Positions 34,940 through 44,484 of a stretch of DNA of 64,000 nucleotides are shown one piece after another. The number at the start of each line of letters is the position of its first letter. Position 1 is the stretch's first letter. Source of the stretch: Thalassobacillus sp. CUG 92003 (GTDB taxonomy: Bacteria; Bacillota; Bacilli; Bacillales; Halobacillaceae). The stretch lies in NCBI RefSeq assembly GCF_013618635.1, contig NZ_JABLSJ010000011.1:1-64000 (forward strand). The letters run 5' to 3'. The notes beneath the pieces are model-generated. The model was not told the DNA's origin, did not search any database, and was given only the letters and a program-made list of their open reading frames with translations. The position numbers and the translations under genes were made by a program.

Positions 34940-35653
34940 CTACAAATAAGGATCTATTCTGTTTCGATTAGCCTCTTTCAAACTGTATTGATAGATTGGC
35001 CTTCCTACCCCATAGATTAACGTTTCTTCAAGATACCCAATCTCGCTCAAAAATTTCAGGTACTTCCTTACCGATACGCGCGAGATGTTAACTGCAGCTG
35101 CAACGTCTTCAGTGGAAAAAGCGGTGCGATTTGAAAGAATGACAGTGTTGATAATATGCAATGTATTACGTGTCAAGCCTTTAGGTAAAGCGTGTTCTCC
35201 CGTTCCAGCTGCTTCATTCCCGTTCTCTTTTTTGAATAATTGGTCAAGTTCATGTTGATTAACCTGCTGTTTTTGAGCCAACGTATGATAATTATCTTTG
35301 TAATAGAGCAGGGCTTGTTGGAATCGTTCAAATTCGAATGGCTTAATTAAATAATCAACTGCTCCAAGTCTCAACGATTGTTGAATTTTCTCCACATCAG
35401 AGGCAGCAGTTATTAAGATAACATCGATATCCTGATTCTGCTCCCGGATCCGTCCAAGAAATTCAATCCCATTTAGACCTGGCATATAAACATCAAGCAG
35501 AATCAAATCAATTGCCGTATGAGCGATACATTCAAGTGCTTCATCCGTATTTTCGGCTATTCCACTAATATTAAACTCATGCATTTTTTCAACATATCGC
35601 TGATTTAACTGAGCGACCATCGGGTCATCTTCCACAATTAGTACGTTAATCAT
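34940..35653 (-). CDS. malR: Response regulator MalR (CitB/DcuR type)
   Basis: A 237-residue two-component regulator. The receiver domain starts MINVLIVEDDPMVAQLNQRY; the phosphorylated aspartate is in LILLDVYMPG (about D54) and the conserved lysine is in YLIKPF. The C-terminal half is a DcuR/CitB-type helix-turn-helix with FSTEDVAAAVNISRVSVRKY. The ATG at 35653 lies 8 bases after AGGAGG and overlaps the end of malK by 8 bases. It should activate maeN in response to external malate. Confidence 0.92.
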   Translation of the reverse strand: MINVLIVEDDPMVAQLNQRYVEKMHEFNISGIAENTDEALECIAHTAIDLILLDVYMPGLNGIEFLGRIREQNQDIDVILITAASDVEKIQQSLRLGAVDYLIKPFEFERFQQALLYYKDNYHTLAQKQQVNQHELDQLFKKENGNEAAGTGEHALPKGLTRNTLHIINTVILSNRTAFSTEDVAAAVNISRVSVRKYLKFLSEIGYLEETLIYGVGRPIYQYSLKEANRNRIDPYL

Positions 35654-37262
35654 CCATCTCACCTCCTGCTTGATAAGGAATAATCATAACGATCGTTGTG
35701 CCTTGCGCAGATGTTGATTTGATTTCGAGCGAACCATCGAGTTGGTCGATGCTCCGTTTGGCTAAATACAGCCCGAACCCGCGATGCTCCCCTTCTTTAG
35801 TTGAAATGCCTTTGGTGTAAATGTCCTCCTGAATTTCTTCAGGGATTCCTTTTCCTGTATCGCTTATGGTTACGCTCAGTAATTCATCTATATAGGAAAA
35901 CGTTAGATGAACGCGCTTTTGTTGTCGTTCACCTACACTGTCAATAGCATTATCAATTACATTTCCTAAAATCGTAATCAGTTCATGGGTAACCTCAGGG
36001 TTGGCTGGTTGGGGAACTTCCGTTTCACAATCAAGCGTCAGTTCTACATTCGCTTCCCGTGCAAAGCTCAATTTTCCGATAATAAAACCAGCAAAGGCCG
36101 GGTCTTTTATCTGCCTTGTGACTGTCCCGACTTCATGAGCCTGGTGGTTCACAAGCTTACTGATAAACTGATGCACGTGATCATAGTCCTCCATTTTGAC
36201 CAAGCCCTGAAGGACATGTAATTGGTTCATAAATTCATGGGACTGGGCACGCAGCGTATCGGCATACATTTGCACACCCGTCAATTGTTCAGCCAGCTGA
36301 TTCACTTCGGTTTTATCTCTGAATGTCGCAATAGCTCCCACAACTTCCTCGTTCACAACGAGGGGCACACGGTTCGTGATAATAGATACCCCATTAATCG
36401 TCTGCTCCTCATCTAAGTCAGATTCCTTTTTGCTTAAGACCTGGTCAAGCATGGTTCCGGGTAAAAAATCATTGATTTTCATCCCGATAGGTTCCTGGCC
36501 ATGGAGCCCCGCCTTACGGAAAATCTCCCGAGCCGACTTATTTACGAGGACAATGAAACCATTGCTGTCAATGGCTATAATCCCTTCACGCACGGAATGA
36601 AGCATCTGATTCCGTTCTTCATGGATACGAGCGATAGCATGCGGTTCCAAACCGAATAAGCTCCTTTTTATATAGTTCGCTAATAAAAATGCACCCACAA
36701 TGCCAACCAACACACCGATGAGCGAACCAATGATGATCCGACGGTGATTTTGCTGAATAGAGGACTCCACCGCTTGCAAGGAAATCCCGACGGACACAGC
36801 ACCAATTTGGTTGTCCTCTTCATCATATACCGGTGCAAACGCACGCAATGACTTTCCCAATGTTCCAGTAGACCGAGATGTATACGTTTCCCCCTGAAGG
36901 GCCCGGCTTTCATCGCCTCCGACAAAATGACGGCCAATCCTGCTGGGATCGGGGTGCGAATGCCGAATGCCCTGCATGTCCATGACGACAACGAACAAGA
37001 CATCAGCGGAGTCTTGAATCGTCATGGCGTATTCCTGGATACGGCCATTTTTCCCATCAGTCTGCAAACCTTGTTTGACCGTTTGAGATTCCGCAACAGT
37101 CCGTGAGACGATCAAGGCCTTTTCTTCTAATTGGTTTTCTATGTTTTCGCTCGTTGTATCCGTAATTAATAGATCAGTTGTCAGCAATGAAATTAAGACG
37201 ACAAGACAGACAAATAATATAATAATCGTGCTCAGTTTCAATCGGCGCTTCGGCAAACTCAT
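35646..37262 (-). CDS. malK: Malate sensor histidine kinase MalK (DcuS/CitA type)
   Basis: A 538-residue membrane sensor kinase. Order: helix 1 (about 11-33), extracytoplasmic PDC/Cache sensor domain (35-175) with HSHPDPSRIGRHFVGGDESR, helix 2 (176-198), cytoplasmic PAS (215-315), then a kinase core. The phosphoacceptor is His342 in LRAQSHEFMNQLHVL, the N box is GNVIDNAIDS, and DTGKGIPEEI and HRGFGLYLAKRSI follow. The IGRHFVGGDES pattern is the dicarboxylate-binding motif of the DcuS/CitA group. It is first in the malK-malR operon. Confidence 0.93.
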   Translation of the reverse strand: MSLPKRRLKLSTIIILFVCLVVLISLLTTDLLITDTTSENIENQLEEKALIVSRTVAESQTVKQGLQTDGKNGRIQEYAMTIQDSADVLFVVVMDMQGIRHSHPDPSRIGRHFVGGDESRALQGETYTSRSTGTLGKSLRAFAPVYDEEDNQIGAVSVGISLQAVESSIQQNHRRIIIGSLIGVLVGIVGAFLLANYIKRSLFGLEPHAIARIHEERNQMLHSVREGIIAIDSNGFIVLVNKSAREIFRKAGLHGQEPIGMKINDFLPGTMLDQVLSKKESDLDEEQTINGVSIITNRVPLVVNEEVVGAIATFRDKTEVNQLAEQLTGVQMYADTLRAQSHEFMNQLHVLQGLVKMEDYDHVHQFISKLVNHQAHEVGTVTRQIKDPAFAGFIIGKLSFAREANVELTLDCETEVPQPANPEVTHELITILGNVIDNAIDSVGERQQKRVHLTFSYIDELLSVTISDTGKGIPEEIQEDIYTKGISTKEGEHRGFGLYLAKRSIDQLDGSLEIKSTSAQGTTIVMIIPYQAGGEMDD

Positions 37263-37442
37263 TCACCCCCAATCAACAAAAAGTCAGTTCATCCTTGAAT
37301 AAAAGCGTAATTCAAATAGCGGGCTGATTGATAGAAATGGTTACTCGTATGTTAATTATGTATTTTATATTGTGAGAGCCTATAAATAAAGGAAATGTAT
37401 CCTATTTCCTAGAATAAAAACGCTAGGAGGGATAGTGAACAC

Positions 37443-37898
37443 ATGAACCAACCACGTATAAAACAAGCACGCCCCCAGGACGCCCACGGGCTTAGTGAAT
37501 TGGCTCACCGGTCGAAGGGTCATTGGGGCTATGATCATGCGTTTCTAGCAGCTTGCAAAGAAAATTTGACGATCACCCATGCCTATATTAAACAAAACCC
37601 GGTCTATGTGATGAATTATGGAGAGGAAGTATATGGTTTCTATAGTTTATTGCTTGAGGACGAGAAACTGGACTTCTTATACGTAAACCCTGACCATATA
37701 GGTGAGGGGATCGGTCGCTCTTTATGGCAGCATATAATCGAGACAGCAGCTAAATACGGTTTACAGCACTTCACGATAGATAGCGACCCCTATGCTGAAT
37801 CTTTCTACCTTAAAATGGGAGCCCGACGAATTGGCGAGATCCCCTCCACAGTTTTTCAGTATCGAAAATTACCGTTGCTGCATGTCAGCGTATCATAG
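37443..37898 (+). CDS. GNAT-family N-acetyltransferase
   Basis: A 151-residue GNAT enzyme. It has an N-terminal QPRIKQARPQDAHGLSELAH, core KLDFLYVNPDHIGEGIGRSL (acetyl-CoA loop GEGIGR) and C-terminal FTIDSDPYAESFYLKMGARR. This is the common one-domain acetyltransferase pattern of Bacillus. The acceptor is unknown. The ATG has AGGAGGGATAG upstream. The next gene (NTF2-like) follows 27 bases later on the same strand with its own ribosome binding site, so they may be co-transcribed. Confidence 0.88.
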   Translation: MNQPRIKQARPQDAHGLSELAHRSKGHWGYDHAFLAACKENLTITHAYIKQNPVYVMNYGEEVYGFYSLLLEDEKLDFLYVNPDHIGEGIGRSLWQHIIETAAKYGLQHFTIDSDPYAESFYLKMGARRIGEIPSTVFQYRKLPLLHVSVS

Positions 37899-37925
37899 AA
37901 CCCGAATGTTGAAAGGAGAAAAACT

Positions 37926-38375
37926 ATGAGTAGAAATACGGATGAAGTGATTCAATCTCTTTATCATCAGCTTATAAAGGCCTGGAATGAGCGAGACGCT
38001 GCTGGCATGGCTAGCCATTTTTCGGATGAAGGCGTTCAGATCGGCTTTGACGGCAGTACACTGACAGGAAAAAACGAAATCCATTCACATTTGGAGGCTA
38101 TCTTTTCCAATAATGCTACCCCTCCCTTTTTGACTAAAATTACGAAAGTCCGCAAGCTAGGAGATGACGCAGCGATTTTGCATGCGATAGCAGGGATGGT
38201 ACCGCCCGGTTCTTCAGATATTAACCCCGAGCTAAATGCCCATCAAACCCTTGTTGCCGTGCTAAGAAACAACAATTGGGAGATCGAACTTTTCCAAAAC
38301 ACACCCGCCCAATATCACGGGAGACCTGAATTAGTAGAACAAATGACCGAAGACCTTAAACGCGCACAAAAATAG
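37926..38375 (+). CDS. SgcJ/EcaC-type NTF2-like protein (DUF4440-like)
   Basis: A 149-residue cytoplasmic NTF2-fold protein with VIQSLYHQLIKAWNERDAAG, FSDEGVQIGFDGSTLTGKNE and a C-terminal WEIELFQNTPAQYHGRPELV. That ending (xFxNTPAxYxGRP) is characteristic of the SgcJ/EcaC group. The function is unsettled; some act as isomerases or hydrolases. The ATG follows GAAAGGAG. It is downstream of a GNAT gene and convergent with a GDSL-like gene. Confidence 0.8.
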   Translation: MSRNTDEVIQSLYHQLIKAWNERDAAGMASHFSDEGVQIGFDGSTLTGKNEIHSHLEAIFSNNATPPFLTKITKVRKLGDDAAILHAIAGMVPPGSSDINPELNAHQTLVAVLRNNNWEIELFQNTPAQYHGRPELVEQMTEDLKRAQK

Positions 38376-38414
38376 ATGCTTATCAACATTGCCTTTCTGT
38401 CGATTATAGCACCT

Positions 38415-39023
38415 TTACGAACCACTCTCCGAAAAGAAATGATGATTATTCAGAAGCTCTCTAATCAGTTTACTCATGAGTATATGACCCGCTTTATTAA
38501 AATGCTGATCATCAGGCAGAAGATATTTATTTGGTGCGTTACTGTGGATATACGTTGACATATCTATAAAGAAAATTTTATTTTGATCGGCGTCTTTCTT
38601 AAGCACACGATTAAAAAGAGTGATCTGTTTCAGCACGTTTGGATGCTTTCGATTCATTTTTTTAGAAGTGGGAGAAATGCCTACAATAATTAAGGGTATA
38701 TCACTGGCTTGAATCAATTTGATGATTTTTTCATAGTAGTCAGTGAAACTTGCCACGTCGAGTCTAGATTTTCCATTAAATTTCTCTCGCGGCCAACAGT
38801 CTGCTAAACCTACGTGCATAATGACGATATCAGGCTGATATGATGACAACTGGGAAGGCAGCGTTTGATAGATCCTTTTGATTGATTGAGAATACTTGGC
38901 GGTATTTGTCACCTTGATATGAGGAAGCGTTTTTTGTAACAAAGCAGGGTACGTAGATGCGACCTTTATTGCCGGCCTGGGGAGGGGCATAGAGGCTCCC
39001 ATAATTAATATCTTCTTGGTCAT
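38415..39023 (-). CDS. SGNH/GDSL-like hydrolase with altered block I
   Basis: A 202-residue protein of SGNH hydrolase layout. Block I reads ILIMGASMPLPRP where GDS is usual, so the nucleophile serine is kept but the aspartate is alanine. Block III is IVIMHVGLADCWPRE, lacking the usual GxND asparagine. Block V is LLPDDQHFNKAGHILMSKLI, with the catalytic Asp-His pair intact. Such forms occur in surface polysaccharide clusters, but no such genes flank it. The ATG at 39023 follows AGAGGT with 8 bases. No signal peptide, so it is cytoplasmic. Confidence 0.75.
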   Translation of the reverse strand: MTKKILIMGASMPLPRPAIKVASTYPALLQKTLPHIKVTNTAKYSQSIKRIYQTLPSQLSSYQPDIVIMHVGLADCWPREKFNGKSRLDVASFTDYYEKIIKLIQASDIPLIIVGISPTSKKMNRKHPNVLKQITLFNRVLKKDADQNKIFFIDMSTYIHSNAPNKYLLPDDQHFNKAGHILMSKLIRELLNNHHFFSESGS

Positions 39024-39186
39024 TCCATTTGACCTCTTCACCCTGCTCACTTCCCTTCTGCACCATAGCAAGGTTTATAGTTCACTATATGAATAAGCAG
39101 GAAGTTTTGATTGGTTATCTTCCTTAAAAAAGAGGATTCGGCTATTCATTGATAGAAGGTAAGGCTTCATTTTTATTAATAAATAA

Positions 39187-39217
39187 GAAAAAGCTGCCTC
39201 TCAATTAAGGCAGCTTT
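39187..39217 (-). terminator. Terminator of glcD-glcF
   Basis: AAAGCTGCCT pairs with AGGCAGCTTT, followed by a T-run on the leftward transcript, just past the glcF stop. Confidence 0.88.
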
Positions 39218-39222
39218 CAGCG

Positions 39223-40521
39223 TTATTTCGGCGCAGGACCTGCTTCGGCCAACAAATCGACAAGGTGGACCGCTTCCATTCTATCACTGTCGCCGTCTCG
39301 TTCTATGCCCAACTTCATTTGTAGTAAACAACCGGGATTCGTAGTGACGATCACGTGCGGATTCACCTTGCGGACATCTCTCATTTTGATATCGAGTACC
39401 TCCATGGAATCTTCATAGTTCACGATATTATAGATGCCAGCTGATCCGCAGCAAAAGCTGGGACGGTCCAATTCCTGCAGCGTCATGCCCGGAATTCGGT
39501 TCATGAGCTCGCGAGGCGGCTCCGTGACCCGCTGCACATTCGTCATGTGACACGACGGTTGATACGTTACGGTTTTGTTAACAGGTGTAGTGAATGTTAA
39601 TCCGTCGAGCTCTACTAAAACCTCCGATATATCCTTCACCTTGGCGACGAATTGTTTCGCACGGTTGTGCCATTCTGACCCTTCCTCAAAGAAATGGTCG
39701 TATTCAACCAGTTTCGCACCGCATCCTCCTGCGTTATTCACAATATAATCGGCCTGGATACGTTCAAAAGCCTGAATGTTTTGTTTCGCTAACTCGCGAG
39801 CCATATCGGCTTTGCCATCATGAGCGTGCAATGCTCCGCAACATGTTTGTTCTTCTTCGATCATGACCTCTGCTCCTGATAGCCGTAATAATTCCAAGGT
39901 ACGCTCATTGGTGTCAAAAAACATGCTGTCCATCACACAGCCTTTAAAAAAGGCGATGGTCGCCTTGGGTGATTCCGCTGGCTTTATGTGTGTTTTGCGA
40001 TGCTTACGCTGCTTGGGACGCGGCATCGCTGGCAGTACTTGTTCAAACTGATCCAAATTGAGCGGTGCCATTGACGTCAGGTGCATTTTTCGGGCTGCCC
40101 GTTGAAGCCCAGACGCCTGATAGAGCCATGTCGCATTCCCGAGGCGATCCATCCAGCGCGAGGAAGGAAAAAACGAGCCAAACAAAAACTGTTCCACTTT
40201 CTCCTGACGTTTCGTCTTCACTTCATCATCTTCAATAGCTTCTTTGGCGCCCTCAAGGATTTGGCCGTATTGAACATTGGTCGGACAAACGGTAACACAT
40301 GCCATGCAGCCTAAGCATTTTTCGATCGGCTCCTTCAAATCACTTATCGCCGCTTTACCTTCTGCAACCATTTTGACGAGATTAATCCGCCCCCGCGGCG
40401 AGTGGGTTTCAGTTTCCATCGTTTCATAAGTGGGACAAGCCGGTAAACAGTAGCCACATTGCACACAGTCAAACGTTTTGTCATAATTCACTTTCTTTTG
40501 AAGCGCTTGCAAATCACTCAT
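39223..40521 (-). CDS. glcF: Glycolate oxidase iron-sulfur subunit GlcF
   Basis: A 432-residue electron-transfer subunit. Two 4Fe-4S clusters are bound by CVQCGYCLPACP (Cys19, 22, 25 and 29) and CLGCMACVTVCP. Two CCG domains follow, with EEQTCCGALHAHDGK and PSFCCGSAGIYN. It passes electrons from GlcD towards the quinone pool or a heterodisulfide-like acceptor. The start overlaps the glcD stop by 8 bases. The GlcE subunit of E. coli is absent, as in B. subtilis, where GlcD and GlcF suffice. Confidence 0.93.
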   Translation of the reverse strand: MSDLQALQKKVNYDKTFDCVQCGYCLPACPTYETMETETHSPRGRINLVKMVAEGKAAISDLKEPIEKCLGCMACVTVCPTNVQYGQILEGAKEAIEDDEVKTKRQEKVEQFLFGSFFPSSRWMDRLGNATWLYQASGLQRAARKMHLTSMAPLNLDQFEQVLPAMPRPKQRKHRKTHIKPAESPKATIAFFKGCVMDSMFFDTNERTLELLRLSGAEVMIEEEQTCCGALHAHDGKADMARELAKQNIQAFERIQADYIVNNAGGCGAKLVEYDHFFEEGSEWHNRAKQFVAKVKDISEVLVELDGLTFTTPVNKTVTYQPSCHMTNVQRVTEPPRELMNRIPGMTLQELDRPSFCCGSAGIYNIVNYEDSMEVLDIKMRDVRKVNPHVIVTTNPGCLLQMKLGIERDGDSDRMEAVHLVDLLAEAGPAPK

Positions 40522-41914
40522 TACGTAACACCAGCTTCTGCCCTTTTTCCGGAAAGACTTTGCCAGGATTCATAATACCATTCGGGTCCCAGCTGTCTTT
40601 GATCCGCTTCATCAAATCAAGACCGACTTCGCCCAGTTCCATTTCCATAAACGGCGCTTTCATCGTCCCGATTCCATGTTCACCAGACAGCGTCCCACCC
40701 AACTCGATGGCCGCTTCAAACATGTCTTCAACAGCAAGCTCCACCCTGCGCATTTCTTCCTGATCACGTTTATCGCAAAGGACGTTGGGGTGTAAATTGC
40801 CATCGCCTGCGTGTCCGAATACGACAATCTCAACGTTGTGCTTTTCCTTGATCACATCGAGGCGGTCCATCAGATCAGGGATTTTACTGCGTGGAACCGT
40901 CGCATCCTCGGAAACCTTAGTCGGTTTGATTTTTGCTATAGCAGGAGATACTTGTTTGCGGGCGTGCCAAATCTTAGCCGCTTCAGCTTCGGTCTCAGGA
41001 ATGGTAGATTTCACCGCTCCGATGTTTTCCATAATATCCTGTACCCGTTCTGTTTCGATTGCGATTGTTTCGGGATGGCCATCTAATTCAATGATGACAA
41101 TCGCATCTGCATCTACCGGCAAGCCAGCAGGCTGAAAATTTTCCACCGCCTGGATGCACGCTTGATCCATAAATTCCATTTTTGAAGGTAAGATCCCTGA
41201 CGTTAACGTCTTGGATATGGCCGCTCCGGCCGTTCGAACGTCATCAAACACGACCATCAGCGTTTGCACAGCAGGCGGTTTCGGTAATAACTTGAGCGTG
41301 GCTTCCGTAATGACGCCCAGCGTCCCTTCAGACCCAACCACCAGCTTCGTTAAATCAAAACCTGTTACATTTTTAATCGTCCTGCCGCCTGTCCGAATGA
41401 TTTCCCCTTCCGGCGTAACCAACTCAAGACCGATAACAAAATCCTTCGTCACGCCATACTTCAAACCTCGGGGCCCGCCCGAGTTTTCAGCCAGATTCCC
41501 TCCAATTGTAGCAACGTGAGCACTGCTCGGATCAGGGGGGTACATTAAACCATAAGCCTCTGCAGCTTCATTGATTTTTCCGGTACGCGTGCTTGGCGAT
41601 GTCACCGCAATTAAATCATCAGGGAAAACCTCGACGTGTTGTGGCCATTGAGATAAATCAAGTGAGATCCCGCCATGGACAGGAAGTGGCCCCCCGCTTA
41701 AACACGTAGCCTGTCCCCTCGGATTAACGGGGATATGATACATATTCGCTAGCTTTAATACTGCTGCGACTTCTTCTTTTTGTTTGACTTGGACGACAGC
41801 ATCAGGCAAATATTCCCCAAATGAACCGTCGTAGCTGTAACTGTGACGATCAGCTAACGTCGTCTTTATTTGCTCTTCCGGGATAAACGATTTCAATTCT
41901 TCTATCCATTCCAA
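40514..41914 (-). CDS. glcD: Glycolate oxidase FAD subunit GlcD
   Basis: A 466-residue FAD-linked oxidase of the VAO/PCMH fold that oxidises glycolate to glyoxylate. The FAD site includes IPVNPRGQATCLSGGPLPVH and ATIGGNLAENSGGPRGLKYG. The C-terminal substrate domain has FGHAGDGNLHPN and SGEHGIGTMKAPFM. The start is a TTG at 41914 (LEWIEELKSF), 8 bases after AAAGGAGG; longer in-frame starts lack a ribosome binding site. It is first in the glcD-glcF operon. Confidence 0.93.
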   Translation of the reverse strand: MEWIEELKSFIPEEQIKTTLADRHSYSYDGSFGEYLPDAVVQVKQKEEVAAVLKLANMYHIPVNPRGQATCLSGGPLPVHGGISLDLSQWPQHVEVFPDDLIAVTSPSTRTGKINEAAEAYGLMYPPDPSSAHVATIGGNLAENSGGPRGLKYGVTKDFVIGLELVTPEGEIIRTGGRTIKNVTGFDLTKLVVGSEGTLGVITEATLKLLPKPPAVQTLMVVFDDVRTAGAAISKTLTSGILPSKMEFMDQACIQAVENFQPAGLPVDADAIVIIELDGHPETIAIETERVQDIMENIGAVKSTIPETEAEAAKIWHARKQVSPAIAKIKPTKVSEDATVPRSKIPDLMDRLDVIKEKHNVEIVVFGHAGDGNLHPNVLCDKRDQEEMRRVELAVEDMFEAAIELGGTLSGEHGIGTMKAPFMEMELGEVGLDLMKRIKDSWDPNGIMNPGKVFPEKGQKLVLRNE

Positions 41915-42052
41915 GATGTCAGCCTCCTTTCTAAGTTGAAAAACAACAGACATTGGTATAGACCATATCATTCTATTTCGCTATTGAAAGGGTTTCTTCC
42001 TGTTATTATAACAAGAATGTCGAAATTTTTCGTATTATTTACGGCTGCACAA

Positions 42053-42084
42053 TAAAACCGGGAGCTCTTTCAAAGCCCCCGGTC
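42053..42084 (-). terminator. Terminator of the NAD(P)H oxidoreductase gene
   Basis: ACCGGGGGC pairs imperfectly with GCTCCCGGT, followed by TTTTATT on the leftward transcript. Confidence 0.75.
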
Positions 42085-42086
42085 TC

Positions 42087-42716
42087 TTAATCTTCTATGA
42101 AGTTACCTTCTGCTGGAATAGGATTTTCTTTCAATCGTTTCGCAAGATGAATCAAGTTATAGGCCTGCATCGTCACATGGTGACGGGTAAAGTCATTTTC
42201 TATTCCATTCGCTTCAATAAAGGACGGCCCAGGGCCAGCTTCTCCAACCCAGTAGGTATCCACATTCGGCGGGATAACAAAGCCAAGATGGGATAAGGCA
42301 TATAAAATGGAACGTGCTGCATTTTTGGCCCCATCTTCGTTCCCGGTCACAACAACCCCGCCTACTTTATTGTAATAAACAGACTGCCCTTTATCATTGG
42401 TCAGGCTCGCGCCTCCATACAATCGTTCAATCGCTAAAGCTGTTACGCTGCTTTTTTCGCCAAGCCAAACGGGCGTGCCGATCATCACGATATCGGCTTC
42501 CTTCACCTTTTCAAATATGCTTGGCCATTCATCACCTTCACCAAGGTCAGCGCTAATCCCAAACTTCAGATGGTAATCAGCCAAGCGAATTGTTTCATGC
42601 TTTACACCTTCATGATCAAATAGATTTGTAATTTCACGGGTTAACGCGTCTGTATTAGACGTTTCATCGCTCGTTTTCAATGAACCATTCAGAATGACCG
42701 CTTTTATAGGTGCCAT
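42087..42716 (-). CDS. Flavodoxin-fold NAD(P)H-dependent oxidoreductase
   Basis: A 209-residue flavodoxin-like protein. It starts IKAVILNGSLKTSDETSNTD, where the FMN phosphate loop lies, with VMIGTPVWLGEKSSVTALAI, GGVVVTGNEDGAKNAARSIL and DTYWVGEAGPGPSF later. It matches the NADPH-dependent FMN reductase/flavodoxin family, often annotated as multimeric flavodoxin WrbA-like. The cytoplasmic acceptor is unknown. ATG with AGGAGG upstream. Monocistronic with its own terminator. Confidence 0.87.
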   Translation of the reverse strand: MAPIKAVILNGSLKTSDETSNTDALTREITNLFDHEGVKHETIRLADYHLKFGISADLGEGDEWPSIFEKVKEADIVMIGTPVWLGEKSSVTALAIERLYGGASLTNDKGQSVYYNKVGGVVVTGNEDGAKNAARSILYALSHLGFVIPPNVDTYWVGEAGPGPSFIEANGIENDFTRHHVTMQAYNLIHLAKRLKENPIPAEGNFIED

Positions 42717-42810
42717 GCTACGTCCTCCTTTTTTGCGTCAGGCTTTATGATGTTCATTTCACACTCTAGTGCTCATGAAACCTCATCAAGCCATACGGGA
42801 GGACATGTTT

Positions 42811-43224
42811 TTAATGTTCGGTTGTAATATAGAACCGAGCAGCGACCATGACCTCTTTTGAGGAGTGGGAACGTTCCGTACTAATCCGTTTCATAACACG
42901 ATAAGTCCCTTCATCAAAAGGATGATCAAGTATATGCAAATCTATTGTCTGCCTGCAGCTCTCGCCTTCAGGGACCGATACCTCACGTTTCGTTAATTCT
43001 ACATCTCGATAAAACGGGATCTTGTACCAGGTACCATAAACATATTTTTCGAGACGGTACTTTTGATCAAAATACAGATAAGGCGAACCTAAGTTTTTTA
43101 TTTTAATTTCAATTTGGTTAATAAACGGTTGATAACTCGAATGTGTTGTATGCATCGTCACATGATAGTCCTTGGTTTTGACTGTGCTGAGGACGCCGCC
43201 ATATCTCGATTTGTTCATCAACAT
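42811..43224 (-). CDS. Immunoglobulin-like fold protein (Big_14-like)
   Basis: A 137-residue beta-rich protein without signal peptide or membrane segment. VTMHTTHSSYQPFINQIEIK, then LGSPYLYFDQKYRLEKYVYG, TWYKIPFYRD and a C-terminal DEGTYRVMKRISTER resemble the bacterial Ig-like domain that often follows a lipoprotein anchor. Here it stands alone, so an intracellular role or a missing N-terminal part is possible. It is divergent from a methyltransferase gene. The assignment is by pattern and is moderate. Confidence 0.6.
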   Translation of the reverse strand: MLMNKSRYGGVLSTVKTKDYHVTMHTTHSSYQPFINQIEIKIKNLGSPYLYFDQKYRLEKYVYGTWYKIPFYRDVELTKREVSVPEGESCRQTIDLHILDHPFDEGTYRVMKRISTERSHSSKEVMVAARFYITTEH

Positions 43225-43422
43225 AGTGGTCTCTCCTTGTTCGATAAATTGGGCTTCAATTTAGTATTATGTTTTAAACTACCTTATACAATTTATTGGT
43301 CGAAACTCGATTTAAGAAGGTTACACGGAGGAATTTTTTTAGCGAGAGATGAACTATTTTTTGTAAACGGTTGCATGTTTCGGTATAATTATAGGAAAAT
43401 TCAGACAATAGGGGTGGTAAGC

Positions 43423-44478
43423 TTGTTACGTGAACAAACGATGCGCACGCCCAGCGAAAAACCTTACACCGAAGAGGACATCGGTACCTCAGATCAATTA
43501 AAGCACTATCGTGTAGATTTGCGCCAACTCTCCGAAAAAAATTACAACAAATTTGTCACGTTGAATACCGTACGTGATTGGTCTCAGCTCAGTTGGGAGG
43601 ATATCGGCAAGCCTTATGAAGTAAAAACATATTCAAAAGATCGCTTGAATTGGGAGAAACAGAATCAAACTGAAATGGATCCTCATACCTCCTGGACATA
43701 TTTTAATCAAGCCTTTCATGAGTGGTTTTCAAAAGACGTACCGTTGGAACAACAAGTTGCCAAGCAGAACTTTTTAACCAGCATCAAACGCTTTAAACCC
43801 GGCCAGATTAAAGAAGCCCTTCATGATGTCGTACAAATCCAGCTATGGAATTATGTCCACCGCATTCAAGACGGCATTTGGGACCCGAGAGGCAAGCGCG
43901 CCCTCTTTGAAGGACTTGATATCAACAAGCCGCGTATTTTATTTCTTGGGGCAGCGGAAGGTTATGAAGCGATGCAACTGGCTGCCATGTACCCTGGCGC
44001 TGAAGTCGTGCTCGTCGACTATGATGCCTATTGCAAAACTACCCGTTTCCAGGAGTTTCCGGAAAGCTACCCGTTCTTAGGCGAGAACCCGAGCACAGGT
44101 CAGCCCAAAGTCTATTATAAAGATGACTTTGACATAGAGTACGTAGTGGATGACATTCGCAATCTGGATTACGGTCCCACGTTTGATATTGTGCTTTCGG
44201 TCGGGCTGCTCGAGCATTTTCCTGACGAGTACAAACATGAAGTAGCCGATTGGCACCGACGTTTTTTGAAGCCAGGCGGTTATGTGGTCATGACGACTCC
44301 GCGCGCTCAAATGAAGTCGAAACTGTATTACCACATCATGGCCGACGTCATGAATCATACGTATCGTGAGTTAATGACCGTGGAACAGATGGGCAAATAT
44401 ATGTACGATAACGGCTTTGACATATTACGTCACGGGTATATTAAAGTGCACAATGGATTAGTGGCGCAACCCCGGTGA
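43423..44478 (+). CDS. SAM-dependent methyltransferase, long N-terminus
   Basis: A 351-residue protein. About 160 N-terminal residues of unknown fold (LREQTMRTPSEKPYTEEDIG) precede a class I methyltransferase domain. Motif I is ILFLGAAEGYEAMQLAAMYP, the acidic residue is in VVLVDYDAY, and motif IV is FDIVLSVGLLEHFPDEYKHE, followed by FLKPGGYVVMTTP. The acceptor is unknown. The start is a TTG at 43423 behind GGGGTGG. Longer starts would overlap the divergent gene and its promoter. Confidence 0.83.
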   Translation: MLREQTMRTPSEKPYTEEDIGTSDQLKHYRVDLRQLSEKNYNKFVTLNTVRDWSQLSWEDIGKPYEVKTYSKDRLNWEKQNQTEMDPHTSWTYFNQAFHEWFSKDVPLEQQVAKQNFLTSIKRFKPGQIKEALHDVVQIQLWNYVHRIQDGIWDPRGKRALFEGLDINKPRILFLGAAEGYEAMQLAAMYPGAEVVLVDYDAYCKTTRFQEFPESYPFLGENPSTGQPKVYYKDDFDIEYVVDDIRNLDYGPTFDIVLSVGLLEHFPDEYKHEVADWHRRFLKPGGYVVMTTPRAQMKSKLYYHIMADVMNHTYRELMTVEQMGKYMYDNGFDILRHGYIKVHNGLVAQPR

Positions 44479-44484
44479 GCCATA

